From: Channallabes apus
Lineage: Eukaryota > Chordata > Actinopteri > Siluriformes > Clariidae
Length of the DNA stretch: 64,000 bases
Assembly (NCBI GenBank): GCA_030522415.1
Contig: CM060107.1
Span: forward strand, 47,389,807-47,453,806
Direction: 5' to 3'
Positions 1 through 11,218 of this stretch are shown here, piece by piece. Position numbers and translations under genes: made by a program. How positions within the stretch are numbered: position 1 is the stretch's first letter; every line of letters begins with the position of its first letter. The notes beneath the pieces are model-generated. The model was not told the DNA's origin and ran no database searches. It was given only the letters and a program-made list of their open reading frames with translations.

Positions 1-534
1 CAGATAGTCGCGCTGCGCTGTATTTGCGCAGATATTTGGTTCAATCGGGTGCCGCGGTTTCGTCCCACTTTTGATGTGTTTGGCTTCACATACACTTCGA
101 CAATGGAAGAAGACGCTGCAGCAGCAGTGAGTTTGCATACATGTGACGAAACCAACAACGAGGAGATTGTAAAGAAAAAAGCTGCATCGTCTGTGTTGTG
201 GAATTGGTTTGGGTATAAGAAAAGTGATACGAATGAGATGAACGTGATTTGGAAGGGACGCAAGTGCACTGTTTTAACAAGTGGTGGAAACACATCAAAC
301 CTTTTCTATCATCTGAAACATCCAAACGAATACGGCCAAAGTAAAAAAAAATGCGGCAAACCTCAGCAATTCACAGTTTAAATAAAATTACATTATGTAA
401 AACAGTTTCTTTGTGTTTTCATTTTTATTTATGCATTTTCAGATACAAATTGCTATATTGTGATATATATCGTTATCGAGGTAGAAATTTGCTTCTACCG
501 TGATAGAAGATTTTGGTTATATCGTCCACCCCTA
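1..534 (+). mobile_element. hAT DNA transposon remnant, cut by window edge
   Basis: The segment carries a BED-finger coding fragment (103-381) and then AT-rich DNA that ends in ATCGTCCACCCCTA at 534. That terminus resembles a hAT end (TAGGGGTGGACGAT read inward). The body of the transposase (RNase H-like catalytic domain and hATC tail) is absent, so this is an internally deleted or truncated copy. The left end lies outside the window. It abuts a second, unrelated hAT remnant at 535. Confidence 0.6.
103..381 (+). pseudogene. BED zinc-finger N-terminus of a hAT transposase (ZBED-like)
   Basis: From the ATG at 103 the frame reads an acidic, Ala-rich start, then a BED-like block: VLWNWFGYKK, then WKGRKC, then TSGGNTSNLFYHLKHP. 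The family pattern is aromatic-x-x-F, C-x2-C, and a Leu/His-rich helix ending in H-x3-5-H/C. The first Cys of C-x2-C appears replaced by Trp (WKGRKC), and the reading stops soon after the finger at a TAA. It would bind DNA in an intact transposase. Here the lost ligand and the missing catalytic domain mark it as dead. Confidence 0.65.
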
Positions 535-1088
535 ATGAAGCCTATCTTGAGCTTGGATTCATGGTGGTGATGGTGGGGGCAGAGGAGAGGCTCGTGTGTG
601 TTTTGTGTCTTAAACCGCTGGCAGCAGACCGCATGAGACCCAACAAATTAGGAAGACACATAGAGACAACACACTCCAGTCACGTTAATAAGCCACTCGA
701 CTTCTTTGAAAGAAAGCTGGTAGAATACAGACAGCAGGAGAATCGCATGGTAACATCTGAATCAGTGGACAGCAAAGCACAAATGGCTTCATTCAAAGTT
801 ACATACAGAATTGGCCAGTGCAAAAAAAACTACAAACGATTGCTGAGCAGCTAATAAACATGGGGTCAATTATGCAAAGATAAGTGACAACGTAAGCCTT
901 TTAGAACAATTGCACGTGTATTTTATCTATTTTGAACTTGGTGTTGTTTGATCTTATTGGTTTAGAAATTGATATTTCAATAAACAGTAAACTTGGCCGA
1001 TTTCGTTATTATTTTGTTGACAAGTGGGGCTTGAAAATTCGCTCACCCCCTTAAGTGGGGAATGACAGAAAAAGTTTGAGAACCACTG
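535..1088 (+). mobile_element. hAT (Charlie/ZBED5-like) internally deleted remnant
   Basis: An N-terminal coding fragment (540-854) is followed directly by a typical 3' end of this family. Near 1040-1088 the DNA reads CTCACCCCCTTAAGTGGGG and then GTTTGAGAACCACTG, the reverse of the Charlie-type terminus CAGTGGTTCTCAAAC. The catalytic core between them is missing. No 5' terminal repeat is visible; the left edge is the end of the previous hAT remnant. Confidence 0.65.
540..854 (+). pseudogene. ZBED5-like hAT transposase, N-terminal fragment
   Basis: The reading starts without an obvious initiator at AYLELGF. It continues through CVLCLKPLAADRMRPNKL and RHIETTHSSHVNKPLDFFE, a BED-type finger (C-x2-C then H-x4-H) followed by the helical linker typical of ZBED5/SCAND3-like hAT proteins. 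After RIGQCKKNYKR the frame ends at a TAA at 852-854. Intact relatives have several hundred more residues, so this is a 5' fragment with no catalytic capacity. Confidence 0.65.
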
Positions 1089-1503
1089 GACTAGATACAG
1101 TAGAACCACCACCACCACCACCACCAAATAAATACATACTGTATATGGATAAATAAATGTTATTATGGAATAAGTGTATTCCATGATTTATGAGCAGCCA
1201 TGCCATCTGTTAAAAAGTGCTAACTGCCACAAAATGTACTGCAGAAGTGAGAATCACAAGCTGTAAATTTATGCTTTTTCGTTTTACTATTTTTAACTTC
1301 CATCAAGAATTTGTATTTCTGTACAGCTGCTTTTTGACAATGTCTATTGTTAAAAGCGCTCCGCAAATAACATGCAGTTGAATTAAATATTGGATAACCA
1401 ACTTTGATATACGTAATTACATATAAAATTTAAATGAAGGTTTATAGACTATATAAGAGTTTTCAGTGCACATTACGAAATACGAAATAATAATCTTGGA
1501 AGA
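1089..1503. other. No gene seen; short (CCA)n run
   Basis: A short (ACC)n microsatellite lies at about 1106-1126. The rest is AT-rich sequence without coding character. Confidence 0.5.
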
Positions 1504-1744
1504 GGCGGCACGGTGGTGTAGTGGTTAGCACTGTCGCCTTGCACCTCCAGGGTCTGGGTTCGATTCCCCGGCCAGGCTTGATTCCCATCTCTGTGTGCAT
1601 GGAGTTTGCATGTTCTCCCCGTGCTTGGTGGGTTTCCTCCGGGTACTCCGGTTTCCTCCCACAGTCCAAAGATATGCAGGTTAGGCTAATTGGCGTTCCT
1701 AAATTGCCCGTAGTGTGTGATTGGGTGTGTGAGTGTGTGTATGA
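1504..1744 (+). repeat. tRNA-derived SINE (Mermaid/DANA V-SINE type), 3'-truncated
   Basis: It starts GGCGGCACGGTGG and has a pol III A-box-like stretch (GTGTAGTGGTTAGCA) and a B box (GGTTCGATTCC). The V-SINE core follows (GGAGTTTGCATGTTCTCCCC, then TTTCCTCCGGGTACTCCGG). The copy breaks off after a short TG-rich stretch, before the 3' third seen in the copy just downstream. It is a tRNA-like SINE head, not a functional tRNA gene. Confidence 0.85.
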
Positions 1745-1798
1745 CGGAAAATTTACCTCAATTAAACAGATAATTTATTAATAATTGATTGTTCACCT

Positions 1799-2170
1799 AA
1801 GCGGCGCGGTGGTGTAGTGGTTAGCACTGTCGCCTTGCACCTCCAGGGTCTGGGTTCGATTCCCCGGCCAGGCTCGATTCCCGTCTCTGTGTGCATGGAG
1901 TTTGCATGTTCTCCCCGTGCTTGGTGGGTTTCCTCCGGGTACTCCGGTTTCCTCCCACAGTCCAAAGACATGCAGGTTAGGCTAATTGGCATTCCTAAAT
2001 TGCCCGTAGTGTGTGATTGAGTGTGTGTATGTGTGTGTGCCCTGCGATGGATTGGCACCCTGTCCAGGGTGTACCCCGCCTAGTGCCCGAAGTCTCCTGG
2101 GATAGGCTCCAGGTCCCCCGCGACCCTGAACACAGGATTAAGCGGTATAGAAGATGAATGAATGAATGAG
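1799..2170 (+). repeat. Full-length tRNA-derived SINE with target-site duplication
   Basis: Same family as the copy at 1504, but complete: tRNA-like head with A and B boxes, core, TG-rich stretch, 3' domain (CCCTGCGATGGATTGGCACC, then GGGATAGGCTCCAGGTCCCC) and a GAATn tail. It is flanked by a 12-bp direct repeat, GATTGTTCACCT, at 1787-1798 and 2171-2182, which defines the insertion exactly. The intact duplication suggests a fairly recent insertion. Confidence 0.92.
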
Positions 2171-2182
2171 GATTGTTCACCT

Positions 2183-3607
2183 CGGCAGTTGGGAATAGGA
2201 AAAATAATAACTGACAAAAATAAAATAAATAATTCATCCCAGAGCCTACTACACCACAGAGAAGCTCACTCTATCCAACTGACAAAAAAACTTTTCATTT
2301 CAAACAGTGCTCCTCACTAAAGTGAGACCAAACCAGTGACTCACACGGTCAAAACCTGTAAAACAAAAAATAAACAGCCGAGACCCAGGGACCCTTGCAC
2401 TGTTAAAGAATGAGACGTGGGAGTTTTCTCCTCTGGTGCTGTGAGCTGAAGTTTCTGCTGCTGAGGTTAAGGTTAAGATTCACTGCCATTGAGGTGACCT
2501 TGCCGAAACACTCTGACTACGTGCTTGATTCGTTTCATTCGGTTACGATGCTGTGGCCGTTTGTTCGAGTGGAGCCTTTTCAATCCCTGTAGCTTTACTC
2601 GAAGACGGGGGAAATGCTGTTGTTCTTGAAGGTCAACGTTTACAGCAGTTTCAGAGGAAATACACAATGTTCTGATGTAAGCCAAAAAAACGCCTTTCAA
2701 GCTGAAAATGTCGCATCAGTCGGTACATATAAGTGATTGACATATAAGTGATTGAGTAAACAAGTTGAAATGTCGATACAAATGCTGGTTTTCCTGGCTA
2801 ATCCGGCATACTTGCTGAGTATAATGAAAGACAAATTTTATGCAATGTTCAATTTGCAATAGATTTTATTCAGACAGCATTAGTCAAATGCTAGTACCAA
2901 GTCTGCCAAGTACTGACAAGTCACAATAGCATTTCATTGGAACTGATACTGACTGTGTAAAACCTTCATTCAATTCAATTGGATTTGCTTTTGTACATTG
3001 ACAATTTTGCAAAATTTATTGAAATATCTACTGCATATTAAATACAGGTCCATGTACTTCAAGACAATATCCCTCACACCGTTTCACCACCATCATCAGC
3101 TTGACCTCCATCACTCCATGCATTCTTTTGACATCAGGCTGTTTTGACATAGATGTTTTTTGGCTCACCATGGATAGAAGGAATGTTTTATAGAAAAGAA
3201 TATCTTCACATTACTGCTTTTTTATTAGCGCTACAGTTTCAGAACATACAAGACAAACTGATTTTAATTATCCTGCAGGAAGAATAAGGATATATTGATC
3301 AGCCCACTCATGTTTAAGAGTTCTGTTTTCATAGTCTACTTTCCTTTTTTGGAGTAAGCCTTGCTGTGTCACGCTTTTCTTTTTGTTTCTTTTTGTTTCA
3401 CACTCTGTCCATACATGGTAAGCTATTGCGTTTATTGGCTCTAAGTGACATGTATACGTAGCTGTGCCTACCTCAAGGAAAAAAAGCGCTTATTAGAAAA
3501 ACATCCAGCCATTTAGTGAAACGTGCTCTATACTCTGTTGTGTGTGAAAATCCCAGGAAATCAGCAACTTTTGGAGCACTTAAACCAGTTCATCCTGTAC
3601 TAACAAT
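2183..3607. other. No gene seen
   Basis: AT-rich intergenic-type DNA. Short open frames at 2410-2592 (+) and 2473-2700 (-) overlap each other and show no recognisable domain. Confidence 0.5.
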
Positions 3608-4478
3608 TAGAGATGTTCCGATACCATTTTTTCCCTCCCGGTACCGATTCCGATACTTGGGCTCAGGGTATCGGCCGATACCGAGTACTGATCCGATACC
3701 TGGGTGTGTATCTGTACAGTGTGTGTGTGTAATATACACAAAAAAAGAAATTATATATATATATATGATTTCTTTTTTTAAGTAAAATACTACTAGCCCT
3801 GTGTAACAGGTTCGACCCTACGTGCACGGGCGACACCATGAAACACGGACACGAGGCGAGGTCTTACAGGAAAAAGGGTAATTTATTTAGAAAAATGGGG
3901 AAGGAAAGGGTTAAAGGCTCTCTGTGGCCTTTTCCACTTCGACGGCAGGGATGCGAAGGCGGGCTCTACGCGGAAGTGAAGGTGCGGCGGGAGCTCGCGC
4001 AGCTCATTCATGCGCTCCTCTCACGGAGATCAAAGGCGCCCCCCTTTTTAAAGTCTCTGGGGCGCATCACATCGCCCCGCTCTTGTGCCACTGTCTCTCA
4101 TAAAATCCACCGCGTCACAAAGTCCAGCTTCCCAACAGTCAGACGCCGAGCTACACTCCCCGCTGTGTTTTATCAGCGGGATCATTAGCGGCGATAGCTC
4201 ATGGACCGTTGCCTGATTCTGCGGCCCTGCTCCTTCACATACCTAAAGGGGGAGGAGGCCGCCTAACTAGTGAGTGAGGAGCGATATCAATTTGGGCGCA
4301 CGCCGTGACACTCTGTAAGTAAGCTAAGCTAGCAAAGCTAGCGGGCATAAACAGGTTATGTTTAGGAAAATGGTATCGGATCGGTACGTGGACTCAAATA
4401 CTCGCCGATTGCGATGCCAGATTTTTTTGTGGTATCGGTAGCATTTCCTATACCAGTATCGGAATCGGAACAACCCTA
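3608..4478 (-). mobile_element. Non-autonomous hAT element, copy 1 (carries an LTR)
   Basis: The 871-bp unit starts TAGAGATGTTCCGATACC and ends GGAATCGGAACAACCCTA. Both ends carry clustered GGTATCGG/CCGATACC motifs facing inward, as hAT subterminal repeats do. Flanking 8-mers are CTAACAAT (3600-3607) and CTAACAAC (4479-4486), 7 of 8 identical, consistent with a hAT target duplication. A second copy in the opposite orientation lies at 39282-40135. No transposase is encoded; the interior is a GC-rich block interpreted as a solo LTR. Confidence 0.85.
3802..4310 (-). mobile_element. Probable solo LTR inside hAT copy 1
   Basis: A GC-rich 509-bp block inside the AT-rich hAT element begins TGTAAC and ends GTGACA (TGT...ACA on both strands). 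It is flanked by CCCTG and CTCTG, 4 of 5 identical. On the minus strand it contains a TTTAAAAAGG TATA-like box and, nearer its 3' end, an AATAAA, the order expected of U3-R-U5. The matching block at 39442-39969 has the same ends. No gag/pol is present. Confidence 0.55.
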
Positions 4479-4509
4479 CTAACAACCTGTGACAGTGAGT
4501 ACAACAGTC

Positions 4510-4845
4510 AGTCTGTCGGTCATCGTCTATACCGCTTTATCCTGTAATCCAGGGTCGTATGGGGCCTGCAGCCTATCCCAGGAGACTTAGGGCATGAGGC
4601 AGGGTACACCCTGGACGAGGTACCAATCCATCGGAGGGCACACACATCCACACACTCGCACGCATTCAAACACCTTGGGCAATTTGGGAACACAAATTAG
4701 CCTAATTTTGGACTGTGGGAGGAACCCAGAGGAAACCCACCAAGCATTGGGGAGAACAGGGGAGAACTGGCACTGCTTGACGATTATCAAACCTGGTTGG
4801 AATTCGAACCCGGACCCAGGAGGTGTAAGACGACAGTGCTAACCA
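4510..4845 (-). repeat. tRNA-derived SINE, diverged, minus orientation
   Basis: Reverse copy of the Mermaid-type SINE. It starts with the reversed 3' end (TCTATACCGCTTTATCC), then CTATCCCAGGAGACT, and ends with the reversed tRNA-like head (GACGACAGTGCTAACCACCT). Small gaps in the core and the absence of a clear duplication indicate an older copy than that at 1799. It lies just right of hAT copy 1. Confidence 0.8.
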
Positions 4846-4978
4846 CCTGAGTGTAACAGCATAATGGCTTAATTATTCTCATTATTTTAATTTGTGTTAC
4901 AGTGCTGATCAATATATGCTAAACAGACATTTTTTTTTATTACAAATGAAGTAGTATTACAGTAACAAAAAAGGTATA

Positions 4979-4981
<3 letters not shown>

Positions 4982-5054
<73 letters not shown>
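4982..5054. repeat. (TA)n followed by poly-T
   Basis: About 40 bp of TA dinucleotides run directly into about 30 T residues. Read in reverse this is poly-A then (TA)n, as left by a retrotransposed tail, but no element body is recognisable beside it. Confidence 0.8.
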
Positions 5055-5058
<4 letters not shown>

Positions 5059-7599
5059 ATCATAGGACTGAATCGGACTGGTCATATACTGTACGTTTTT
5101 AGGGGCTTCTTATATGTGTCAGGTCGTTTTTTTTCTTTTCTTCCCTTTCATATGGATTCGTTGGCATCCATGTCTAATCACGAAATGCCATCTTCTTAAC
5201 ACTAGGGGCTGAAAGGGTATACAGGCAAGTGCTCTTTCTAAAAAGCCAAACAGCTCATTTTCCCCCTGGGGGACAACGTGTTATTTAAAAAAAAAAAAAT
5301 GAATCATCCCAGGCATGTCTAGTCCAGCATGTACTTGAGTGTGTGTGTGTGTGTGAGACTCAGACTCTGATAAGTGTACGGTATGTCCAGTATATCCCTT
5401 TGTAAAGTCATCTCAAACAGGAACGGCCAACACCACCCATAAATTGATTTTCTTCTTCTCAGGCTGATATGTTTTTTCAGGGCACCCCCTCCTCCACCCT
5501 GGTCCAGTGTGATATGCCCACAACACAGAGTTTTACAAGACAGCAAACCGATTCGACTGTCTCCAAGAGTCCATTTGTTGAGCCTTATCTAAGATGATCC
5601 AATCTTAAGCGTGTGGGTTTCTACCATTAAAGAAAACATTTCCTTTGTTGGCTAGAGCATGAATTCGTGGCTGTTCCCTTAAGAACCACAATTTCCAGCA
5701 TCACTCATAAGCAGAGTCGCTCCAAAGGAAAGTCTGAGTTATTTCATCCAACATGACGCATCTCCATTTTAGCTTGTACAGTACCTTCTCTCGGAACTTA
5801 ATCTTTTTTGGAAATGTTGGTGAATCTATAGGATAACAAAGTATGGTATAAAATATTACTATTTATAAAACTAACTTAGCGCTGATGTAGTTGTATGACT
5901 ACAGCATGAAGGTCAGTTAATAAATAGTTTCATATAACAGTATGCCATTTGATTTTCCTCCCATAAAGCAAGTGAAGCCAGACAACAGGAAAATGCTATC
6001 CGCCCTCTTCCACATACATAAGCTCAAAGATACGTACAATTGGCTACTTGCTGCTGGTCACCGTGATTGACAGATCTCTTTCACCCAGAAAGCATAGCAA
6101 GATTTGCCGCCTTAGCTTTCAGGATTTTAACTAGCGCTCCCTAGACAATAAATCGAATACTCATTTTAGCAAACTTCACAATGTCATTACGTCTCACAAG
6201 AGCCCTTGAACCACCATCCCAAAGAATGAACCCACCATCAATTATGGACATTTCTGACACAATCTGTTCTTCTGACAAAGCGCTATTTCACTCAAGTGGA
6301 AAAACCGGAATCAATGTGTATAATGATTATCCTATACAGTGCTTTTTGATCTTCTGTTAAAGCATACCAATAAATATACAGCTGTCATACAAAGTACAGT
6401 ACATAGTTAAAGAACTGCATTAGTTAGTATAAGAGTAGAAAGCATAATACATTACTTAAATCAGTTCACAGCACAGCAATCAGGTATGCTAATCCAATAA
6501 TGTCACTTATTTATTATTGAACAACACTTGGTCATTTGGTTAACGTCTTCAATCAGAAAAGGACAGACAAAAAAAATGTCCTCTTACTGTTGACCGCGCT
6601 GTAACGGTTAGCGCCAGATGGCCTTGTTTAAATAGGTCAGAAACTGCGGATCATCTGCAATGTTCTCTAGAGTCTCTAAAGATTACTCAGAACAGCGTGG
6701 AAGGTAAAAAAAATAGTGTATGGCAGTTTTTTATTAATCAGAAATGTCAAACAGGAATGGCCAGCGCCAATGGGAGGTCTGATGTTGATTCACATAACCA
6801 GAAATAATTGGCACGGTAAGCAGAAAAGCATCTCGAAACACACTGAAACTTGTGATTTATTATAACGGAGAACAGTTGAATACTTGATACAGCTTGGTCA
6901 GGAGGTGTTCAGGTCAGAAGGTACAGTATTTGCCAGCTCTGATGGTATCTCTGGCAAATAATAGGTTTATATCCCAGCCGTGGTAAGATCTAAGGCTCAA
7001 CACATACCATAATATTTTTCTTGCCAATATACATTCCCTGATGGTTTCAGAATCTGAGCCTTACACAGACTGATTATAGACTGTAATACTGTTTATGGTG
7101 TTTATGGAAAATGCACTTAACAGCATGCTCAAAACAGCACAATTGTTCAAGGATGATAGAAAAACAGCAGCCACAGGTAAAAGCCGAGATAGGGGCTTTT
7201 GCTTTTATGTAATGGTGCAGTTGACTACTGCTCTGCCGATCCTGAATACCTGATTATTAAGTACGGTTCCTTTTATTCACTTTCTGATTTTATGTGCATC
7301 GTTGTGGTTGCGTCCCAGAATGCTGATATGGAGTGCTGTTATGAAGATGGATATTTTAATCACTGCAGTTTCTGCCAAAATGTCCTGCTTCACAAAGGGA
7401 CACAGAACCCTGGACCGTATACAGTATATACCAGTATGGCTGATACCTACAACCTCCATACCACCTTTGGCCTAAACACAACAATATTAGCACCTACTGT
7501 ATGCCGACTAAATGTGTGTTTACAGGGTGACCACACTGAACACAATTACAAACATGCCCCAAACAAAATCCCGCAATGACCTGGGTTCGAACATGCAAC
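5055..7599. other. No gene seen
   Basis: AT-rich DNA with a short (GT)n at about 5337-5354. There is no open frame with domain character on either strand and no recognisable transposon end. Confidence 0.5.
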
Positions 7600-8350
7600 A
7601 CAGCCTTCAGGTCTTGAGACAGTGTACTGTAGTCAGGGCTGGTCCTTGAAGGCGACTGAGGAGCATTTTAGCTCTGCTCAAGTTGGCATGTAGCAGAATG
7701 AATGCATAGACGGCAGCTGGGCTTGATGGTGTCACTGACCAGGTGCTCAGAGCCAGGTCGTCAACAATATCTTTTACTTGTCCTTGGCTGAGACAGCTGT
7801 CTTCACCTGTTCACATCCTGTCATCATATATCCAAAGACTCCCTCTTTGGATCCTCACCAGTTTGCAATTCAGATCAAGGGAGCTTCACCTGTTCGTGTA
7901 CCCAGCTTTAAGTTCCACATCAATACACATGTCTGAAGATCTCACCTGGTCGATCGATTGCTCTATTCTGGTTAAAAATACACAGCAGTATGTCTTTCGA
8001 CATAAAAAATGTGGATGTGACGGATGGACCTTTACTGCTATATTATTGAGAGCATCTTTAACACCAGTATCTCAGTGTGTTACAGCACCTGCACCACCAC
8101 AGATGACTGGAAAGCCCTTCAGCGGGTGGTGAAAGCTGACCAACAGATCATCGGCATTCAGCTACCCACCTCTGAGGACATTTATAGGCAGTGGTGTTTG
8201 CAAAGGGCAAAAGCCATAATCAGAGCGACCTCTCATCCATAAGCATGGACCTATTTACCAGACAAGCGCTATAGGTGCCTCATCACCTGCTCAAATAGAC
8301 AGAGAAATAGCTTTTTCTCCTTTGGCTGGGAAACAGCTGATCATGGTTTA
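7600..8350 (+). mobile_element. Non-LTR retrotransposon (LINE) reverse-transcriptase relic
   Basis: Two decayed stretches of a fish LINE ORF2 are readable on the plus strand. Near 7710-7760 the DNA reads LDGVTDQVLRA, like the PDGVxxxVLKxCA block of reverse transcriptases. From 8024 to 8242 an open stretch reads ESIFNTSISVCYSTCTTTDD, then WKALQRVV, EDIYRQWCLQRAKAII and SHP. That is the C-terminal region downstream of the RT thumb in fish L2/Rex1-like LINEs. Frameshifts separate the pieces and the palm motif is gone. The exact clade is not resolved. Confidence 0.65.
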
Positions 8351-9011
8351 TTATACTGCACTGTTTAATCCATATACTGTGCACTGCACTATGTACAGTA
8401 TAACCTGCTCTGCTTTATCCATTATGCCTCTTTACTGTAAATGTGTCAGGTAAAGGATAAAGCTTTCCCTTTAAGATTTCCTCCAAAGGCAAGTCTTCAG
8501 AACTTTAGGTTGAGTGAGGGAATGACCACCTTGCTCTTGATCTCTGTTTGACTGAAGCATCCCATTGCATTGAAGCACACCTTTTACTGACCTTCTAAAA
8601 AGAGCATTTATTTAAGCACCAGCAATAGGAGAATACTTTATTACTTTAATTTTTTCAATTTAATTGTTGAATTAATCACCCACATTTCTCAAGGAAACTC
8701 CTTGTCTTGGACAGCAGCAATGGTTTCTAAACTTTTTGAAATGAGTAATTGGAGGAGGGGATACAGTATATCATTTACTCACTTGGTCAAAAGTAATACT
8801 TCGGAAATAGACAATAAATTATTTTAGATGTGTCCAAAAATGGAATAGTTCTCCTAAGAGAAACTCTCCTCAGCTGAATATTAAAGAGCACAGCTTGGCC
8901 ACTCTGGGCTTATTTTAACTATTAGCCATAAAATCTTCATTTAATTCAGCACACAAACTGTGCAGCTGCCACACTGATTATTTTTATTTTATTTTTTCCC
9001 TCATTGCAGCA

Positions 9012-9013
<2 letters not shown>
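8351..9013. other. No gene seen
   Basis: Non-repetitive AT-rich DNA between the LINE relic and the (TA)n tract beside the Tc1-like element. Confidence 0.45.

Positions 9014-9069
<56 letters not shown>
9014..9069. repeat. (TA)n microsatellite at Tc1 insertion edge
   Basis: About 28 TA units end exactly where the Tc1-like terminal sequence begins. Tc1 elements insert at TA, and this window has several in such tracts. Confidence 0.9.
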
Positions 9070-9072
<3 letters not shown>

Positions 9073-9289
9073 GCTTGCAAAAGTATTCGGCCCTCTTGAA
9101 CTTTTCCACATTTTGTCACATTACAGCCACAAACATGAATCAATTTTATTGGAATTCCACGTGAAAGACCAATACAAAGTGGTGTACATACAGTATGAGA
9201 AGTTGAACGAAAATCATACATGATTCCAAACATTTTTTACAAATAAATACCTGCAAAGTGGGGTGTGCGTAATTATTCAGCCCCGTGAG

Positions 9290-10840
9290 TCAATACTTTG
9301 TAGAACCACATTTTGCTGCATTTACAGCTGCCAGTCTTTTAGGGTGTGTCTCTACCAGCTTTGCACATCTAGAGACTGAAATTCTTGTCCATTCTTCTTT
9401 GCAAAACAGCTCCAGCTCAGACAGATTAGATGGACAGCGTTTGTGAACAGCAGTTTTCAGATCTTGCCACACTGTCAGGTAAATGTGACCCAATTCCGAT
9501 TTTTTGCTCATATGTGACACATATTGGATAGGTTCTATGTCCGTATACAGGTAACAGGAAAAAAACGCATTCATTCTGATATTTCGAGATCGGTTTCAGG
9601 CCTCCTTCATATGTGGAAATAAATCAGATATAAATCAGATATGTGCTAATGTGATTGTCGTGTAAACAGACAGATCGGATTTCCTGAGGCGTTGTGTTCT
9701 GTCCGTTATTAAAACAGCGACTTCTACGCGGTTTAATGACGTAATGTTATTCTCAGGTGGAAGCTCGTGTGGAATGATAACATCACAGGTGACATGGAAG
9801 AGGAAAAGACCCCCCCCCCACACACACACCCGCCTTGTGTTAATGCTTATTTGAGCTAAATCACATTAAGAAATCAGTATTTGGTGAATGAAGCATATGC
9901 ACAGGCTGCAATTATGCGTTTTTTTTTTCTCCTCTGTTTTAAAACCATGGAGATGTTTCACGAACTTTGCATATATCGCAGAGCGTTAAGCATATTTCAC
10001 CTTCGTCCCTCTTGGCTAGTGTGTAGCGCAAGAACCTCCCTTTAAGTATGTGCGATGTTTCAGATGGTATGGCAAGTGTAAACCCGTGAATCGGATATGA
10101 GTCAGAGTTAAAAGAACGTGTAAACAGACAGTCAAAAAAATCAGATATAGGCAACAAATCAGAATTAGGTATCGAGACCTCCAGTGTAAACGTAGCCAGA
10201 TTCTCGATTGGATTTGGATCTGGACTTTGACTGGGCCATTCTAACACATGGATATGTTTTGTTTTAAACCATTCCATTGTTGCCCTGGCTTTATGTTTAG
10301 GGTCGTTGTCCTGCTGGAAGGTGAACCTCCGCCCCTGTCTCAAGTCTTTTGCAGACTCCAAGAGGTTTTCTTCCAAGATTGCTCTGTATTTGGCTCCATC
10401 CATCTTCCCATCAACTCTGACCAGCTTCCCTGTCCCTGCTGAAGAGAAGCACCCCAGAGCATGATGCTGCCACCACCATATTTGACAGTGTGGATGGTGT
10501 GTTCAGAGTGATGTGCAGTGGTAGTTTTCCACCACACATAGCGTTTTGCATTTTGGCCAAAAAGTTCTATTTTGGTCTCATCTGACCAGAGCACCTTCTT
10601 CCACATGTTTGCTGTGTCCCCCACATGGCTTGTGGCAAACTGCAAATGGGACTTCTTATGGTTTTCTATTAACAATGACTTTCTTCTTGCCACTCTTCCA
10701 TAGAGGCCAACCTTGTGCAGTGCACGACTAATAGTTGTCCTATGGACAGATTCCCCCACCTGAGCTGTAGATCTCTGCAGCTCGTCCAGAGTCACCATGG
10801 GCCTCTTGGCTGCATTTCTGATCAGCCACTGTATATACAG
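9290..10840 (-). pseudogene. Tc1-like transposase (DD34E), interrupted
   Basis: Minus-strand reading, N to C: TLDELQRSTAQVGESVHRTT (second paired-like HTH), VLWSDETKIELFG with the first catalytic Asp, [12 protein letters not shown], then after a frameshift [18 protein letters not shown] with the second Asp, and [12 protein letters not shown] with the catalytic Glu. The insertion falls just after this Glu. Beyond it the frame resumes at WQDLKTAVHKRCPSNLSELE and ends near KLVETHPKRLAAVNAAK. All three catalytic residues survive, but the N-terminus is missing, at least one frameshift is present and the frame is split. It is not functional. Confidence 0.85.
9470..10198. mobile_element. MITE-like DNA element inserted in the Tc1 transposase
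   Basis: This 0.73-kb AT-rich segment has no coding capacity and splits the transposase frame. Its ends form imperfect inverted repeats: CACTG...CCCAATTCCGATTTTTTGC at the left and, reversed, CACTGG...CCTAATTCTGATTTGTTGC near the right. A 4-bp GCCA repeat flanks it (9466-9469, 10195-10198). Internal inward-facing GTGTAAACAGACAG motifs also recur. The superfamily is unclear. Confidence 0.65.
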
Positions 10841-10916
10841 TATACATACATATTCCCTCATTTCTTAAGGAATAGTTCACCAGGCTCTAATTTTCAGTCC
10901 AGATCTTGTACCTGGC

Positions 10917-11218
10917 TTGAACTCCCATCTCTGTGTGCATGGAGTTTGCATGTTCTCCCCGTGCTTGGTGGGTTTCCTCCGGGTACTCCGGTTTCCTCCC
11001 ACAGTCCAAAGATATGCAGGTTAGGCTAATTGACGTTCCCAAATTGACCAGTGTGTGAATGAGTGTGTGTGTGTGCTCTGCGATGGATTGGCACGCTGTC
11101 CAGGGTGTACCCTGCCTCGTGCCCTGAGTCTCCTGGGATAGGCTCCAGGTCCCTGCGACCCTAATACAGGATAAAACGGTATAGAAGATGAATGAATGAA
11201 TGAATGAATGAATGAATG
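10917..11218 (+). repeat. tRNA-derived SINE, 5'-truncated
   Basis: It begins within the core (CCCATCTCTGTGTGCATGG), lacks the tRNA-like head with its A and B boxes, and runs through the 3' domain to a (GAAT)n tail at 11188-11218. It abuts the truncated end of the Tc1-like element. Confidence 0.88.

Larger units (their letters stand above)
9070..10861 (-). mobile_element. Tc1-like transposon, 5'-truncated and split by a MITE
   Basis: The left terminus (GTGGCTTGCAAAAGTATTCGG, next to TA) is a Tc1-like inverted repeat. Transposase coding on the minus strand occupies 9290-9469 and 10199 to about 10840, separated by a 0.73-kb insertion. The right terminal repeat and the first DNA-binding helix-turn-helix are missing; the copy fades out near 10861, just before a SINE. 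Confidence 0.85.

Noticed and set aside
3838..4188. 116-codon open frame inside the hAT/LTR block (and its mirror at 39553-40164)
   Set aside because: It is shared because the repeat is shared; no domain, and it runs antisense to the inferred LTR orientation.
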